This document shows positions 60,933 to 64,000 of a stretch of DNA of 64,000 nt, one piece after another. The stretch comes from Mesaphorura yosii (lineage: Eukaryota; Arthropoda; Collembola; Poduromorpha; Tullbergiidae). The translations under genes were made by a program, and so were the position numbers. The notes beneath the pieces were generated by a model. That model saw only the letters and a list, made by a program, of their open reading frames with translations, did not search any database and was not told the origin of the DNA. The stretch spans positions 1 to 64,000 of the forward strand of contig WIXG01000379.1 in the NCBI GenBank assembly GCA_009869945.1. The letters are read 5' to 3'. How positions within the stretch are numbered: position 1 is the stretch's first letter; every line of letters begins with the position of its first letter.

Positions 60933-62513
60933 TCACTTCGTCGGCGTAAAAGTATAAGTCACAGCCCCCTCTTTAAAGTCCACCCCCAACTCTATCAGCT
61001 TTATCCAAGCGTTCGCGAAATCCTCAAAGAACAATTTCTCATCCTTTGCGTACTTCTCCGCCCAGACTTTGAATTTTGGGTCCTTCGCAAAGACCATATC
61101 AGCAGGAAGCATCATCAACTCTCCCGTTTCCTTATCTACAAATTGCTTGTTCCCAGGCCACTGCTTCTCGATCCATTTGCGGTTTAGCAATTCGATGAAG
61201 AAGAAATTGGAGAAACCCGTCGGGGAGGCCGTCCAGGGGCCGGAGAAGCCGGACCTGAGGGGAGTTGAAAATAGCGAAATTTAAAAATAGTGACTTTGAA
61301 ATTTTTTTGGGTCTAGGGAAATTCTGATTATTGGCGGGTTGGTTTTGACTGTTTGGCAAATTTTTCTGGGACCTTGAAATTTTTATCATTGGCATGGCGG
61401 GCTGTTGCGTTTTGGCAGTTTGGCGATTTTTTTTTGGATTCTGGGAATTTGAAATTCAGATCATCGGGGATTCCTTTGAGTTGGGTTGTTTGGCGATTTT
61501 TTTCTTCGAGTTTGTCATTTTTCTGGTTCTGGTAATTTTTGGGGGCGAGAGGGCCGCGAAGCCGGCCAACCCGTTTTTTCGAATTATATATATGGCGGCA
61601 AGTTTTAAATCTCCGTTGAGGACTCGGCTGTCGGTCGCTCCCCTCCCTCCGCGCGTCGCCCCCAAACTATTGGGGGAGGGGGCAGGTCCCCTGCGGGTTA
61701 GGGTGGGGCGGAAGGGGGCAGTGTCTTCCGCCGCAGACGCTCTACTGTCTTACCGCGGAAGGCGGTCTATTATAGCGGCTGGTGACGCTGCTACCGCGGA
61801 GCGAAGGATTCGAGCGGCCGAGCCCCTTCAGGGACCGTGGCTCGGTAACTCGACTCGTTCACGACACCACCTACCTATCCTCGTGGCACCTGCCCAAGGC
61901 GTGGGCTCCAACTAAAGCGGTGATCTCCTGGTCGTTGAACCCCATCCTGTAGAAAATATCCCTTGGATGCTGTGGGTCCGGGCTTCCCCCGTCAGGGAGT
62001 CTACCATCCGGAGTGCAGTCAGCTGCTGTTCCATCCACACGCCCCGGGCGCCAGGGGATGATTGGGCCGCCCTAGAGAATAGCAAAGTTAGGTTAGGTTA
62101 TGTGGATCTCGCTAGAATTTTTAAAAAAGGTCCCGTCAAGTCCTTCCACCGCTAGCTTAAATCTTTGCCAGTCAAAAAACCTCAAAGAAAGTGTAGATAT
62201 CAAATTCCAGTGGGCTCAATTTTTTTTTAAACGCCAAAATTCAAATTCCAGCCTCCCACGAATTTCGAAAATAGCATCCCTACCAGTAATCTCGAGAAGT
62301 GAAAATTGGAGCAAAAATTCAAACTTCGTCGGATTTGAAAAATCTCGAACCGAGTGGGCCCTCATAAATCTCGAAATTGGTCGGGAAATCTCGGGAAAAA
62401 TCAATCCCGCCAAAATTTTAAAGAAAATCCACCCAACACTCTGAAAAATAATATCCCACAACATTATTACAATTAAAAAAATCCCACCATATCAAATTCG
62501 ATAAGCCCACTCA
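60933..62513 (-). CDS. Class I haem peroxidase (cytochrome c peroxidase-like), C-terminal half only
   Basis: Haem peroxidase of the CCP/APX group. Supported exons: 62071-61875 and 61254-60933 (phase 2), with a likely upstream exon ending at a GTGGGA donor near 62485 and coding [11 protein letters not shown], which aligns with the family's SLAGVVAIQEM. Seen: [34 protein letters not shown] with the proximal haem-ligand His, [19 protein letters not shown], and [20 protein letters not shown] ending in TPTK. The distal half (Arg-x-x-Trp-His) is not found between 62513 and the divergent gene at 62965. The gene is therefore a fragment, has exons beyond that neighbour, or is a pseudogene; the part seen has no stop or frameshift. 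Class I peroxidases are unusual in animals. The last intron holds an introner-like element. Confidence 0.8.
61255..61874. mobile_element. Introner-like element plus T-rich block in peroxidase intron
   Basis: Gene-strand donor end GTAGGTGGTGTCGTGAACGA and GTCGAG begin the element (plus about 61570-61874). Internal words GTGTCTTCCGCCGCAGACGC and GCTACCGCGGAGCGAAGGAT match the SMUG1 copy closely. A T-rich block with TTTGGCGATTTTTTTT words occupies plus 61290-61560. Phase 2. Confidence 0.8.
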
Positions 62514-62964
62514 GCATCTTGAGCATGTAAACAGGCAGTCTGTTTGACTTTTGGTTACTTAACTACTACGCGTAGGTGGCTCGCCATATGTATTCTGTCT
62601 GTTCTCGGAATCAAGAACAAAAACCAATAATCTTTTATTGCTTACGCCTACTCGCGTACGCTTATCGCCTTTATCTGTATTTGTTGATGGCTTACGGGAT
62701 TTCTCAAAGGGCAGCGGTGTTAATGTGGAATTATGGATTTCGCGAAATTTCAGTGTTCTAGAGAAATGAGATAGCGCTAGCGAAAATAGGAAAGCGACGC
62801 AAATATTGTTGCACACCAACGAATGCATTTTTGCATGTTCAATTTACGCCTTTTTCGGTTGGCTCAGTTTTGCGTCGCTGATATCAAGCGCAGAAGACGT
62901 CTCCACCTGCATTGGACGTGTTTCTTTTCTACTTTGCCCTGGCTGAAATTACTTACGAATCGCG
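62514..62964. other. Region between peroxidase fragment and membrane protein gene
   Basis: 451 bases in which the missing distal half of the peroxidase was sought in all frames and not found. It probably contains the promoter and 5' leader of the membrane protein gene. Confidence 0.4.
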
Positions 62965-63660
62965 ATGCCTGCCCCGAATACTTGCTGTCTCGGTTGCTCG
63001 CTACGTGATGGAGCTCGCATAATTGCTGTTATGTGTATTGTGCAAGTCATCTACGGACTTACGACGCAGATCTGGAGCTTGGCCATTATTGTCACCGAAT
63101 CTGGGGAAGACACTGCCAAAGCATTGAAGGAGGCAGGGAATTTGAGTGAGTTCCTGTGGCTTAAATTGAACCCTGAACCGCATTTCTATTTCCTGATTAC
63201 AGAAACCGGGCTCGTCGTTTACTTTACGATCTGCATCCTCCTTGAGCTTATTCAGCTGATTTTCAGTGCACTTCTTTACTATGGTGCCAAAGTCGTAAGT
63301 ATTTGAAACTAGAGCTTCGCCCGGAAATTAGTTAATAAAGGCCTCTTGCAGGACGACCGTTCGAAATGCCGCCCATGGCTTTACTTCAACTTGTTCCGAC
63401 TCCTCCTCGTCCTCTTCACTATGATTGCCGCTCCCATACTTTTGGCACTGCTGTTTGGACTAATGCTTCCCATATTCCTTCCCATTGTGGTCGGAATCGG
63501 ATACTATGTATTTCAATTCTACTACTTTCTGAAGGTTCGTCAGTACATTTATGAGCATCCGACAACTTCTCCCGTGCCTATGGTGACGACGACTGCGGCG
63601 CAAAATGGAGGCCAATTGTACGTGGCTGTCCATGCTGACAAACCAAATGGAGAGCCGTAA
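62965..63660 (+). CDS. Multi-pass membrane protein, tetraspan-like, unknown family
   Basis: Exons 62965-63294 and 63352-63660, phase 0, 212 residues. The N-terminus MPAPNTCCLGCSLRDGARI is followed by a hydrophobic segment (IIAVMCIVQVIYGLTTQIWS), a loop with NLS and a charged stretch, a second long segment (LVVYFTICILLELIQLIFSA), and two closely spaced segments (LFRLLLVLFTMIAAPILLAL and MLPIFLPIVVGIGYYVFQFY). The layout and the CC(x)GCSLR-type start resemble the small DUF4728-like membrane proteins of insects, but that link is by general pattern only. The short cytoplasmic tail ends in PNGEP. AATAAA at 63908-63913. Confidence 0.8.
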
Positions 63661-64000
63661 CTGCATTGAGTCACGCAAATGCAAAACTTGTACTTTTCTA
63701 TTAGTGATAATGATGAATTACAATGAAGCACTGGCAATGCGTTTTGCAAGTGCAATTTTCTCACACATGCCTGAAACATTTTGGGATCTCCTCGACTGTA
63801 ACCATGTTTATAACAGTTGTGTAAGCTGCAGTCAAAGAATGAAAATACGTTTCGACGTTCCTCCGGTGAAATGTGCAAACTAAATATACACAAGTACATG
63901 GGGCCCGAATAAATGAGTATTCCACAAACGCCAACCCGAGTGTGAGTGCAAACTAATTTCAAGCAATTTTTTTCAGGAGACCATCGACTTTCGATTGATA
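63661..64000. other. 3' UTR and right edge
   Basis: 3' UTR of the membrane protein gene with its signal at 63908-63913. The final 90 bases show no supported feature. Confidence 0.4.

Overview
This window is nuclear DNA from an animal with a compact genome: 21 protein-coding genes in 64 kb, short spliced introns with GT-AG ends, no operons and no RNA gene that I can recognise. The gene content is bilaterian: AP-2, ELOVL, SMUG1, VGLL4/Tgi, protein phosphatase inhibitor 2, a Nudix hydrolase, the active-zone protein ELKS/Bruchpilot, PTB/hephaestus, CNOT4, Pur-alpha, NRF-1/erect wing, KMT2E/SETD5/UpSET, Di-Ras, novel PKC (delta type), synapsin and KDM4. The synapsin N-terminus resembles the insect form. 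Two genes for secreted, Tyr/Gln/Pro-rich cuticle-like proteins have signal peptides split by an intron after eight codons. An ecdysozoan, most likely an arthropod, is my best guess. The species is not determined.

Layout, by coding extent: AP-2 (-, <1-938, runs off the left edge), ELOVL (-, 1315-2669), SMUG1 (+, 3301-4887), VGLL4 (+, 5960-6633), PPP1R2 (+, 7150-7600), Nudix (-, 7827-9041), ELKS/Brp (+, 9531-17284, 14 exons), PTBP (-, 17856-21386), CNOT4 (-, 22182-24358), PURA (+, 25148-28142), NRF-1 (-, 29197-32034), KMT2E/SETD5 (-, 32983-36469), Di-Ras (+, 37620-38685), an unrecognised Ser/Pro-rich protein (-, 39012-40533), PKC (+, 41233-46952), a cuticle-like secreted protein (+, 47813-48555), synapsin (-, 48987-52164), KDM4 (-, 52837-55824), a 1290-residue Gln-rich secreted protein (-, 56135-60481), the C-terminal half of a class I haem peroxidase (-, 60933 to about 62513) and a four-pass-like membrane protein (+, 62965-63660). 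Most exon boundaries were fixed by matching splice phases and family homology.

The strongest unexpected signal lies in the introns. Eleven introns in nine genes carry copies of one GC-rich element with terminal inverted repeats (core GGCGTCGTGAACGAGTCGAG). The element ends at, or directly supplies, the splice sites. This is what introner-type mobile elements look like, that is, transposons that create introns. A second iterated signal is the 14-base palindrome GTTGCCATGGCAAC, a textbook RFX X-box, scattered through introns. Other points of note are a 700-residue exon with five WxGRxSYYRP-like repeats that could be an alternative N-terminus of PKC, an animal-encoded cytochrome c peroxidase-like fragment without its distal haem half, a synapsin with no nearby in-frame AUG but a CUG at the conserved site, and a KDM4 with seven clustered SUMO consensus sites.

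The genes are independent transcription units. Several pairs are head to head with short shared upstream regions (ELOVL/SMUG1, CNOT4/PURA, KMT2E/Di-Ras, unknown/PKC, peroxidase/membrane protein) and several are tail to tail with closely spaced polyadenylation signals. Many act in neurons or in gene regulation (Brp, synapsin, Di-Ras, PKC; AP-2, NRF-1, KDM4, KMT2E, PTBP, CNOT4, VGLL4), but nothing in the sequence shows that they are co-regulated.
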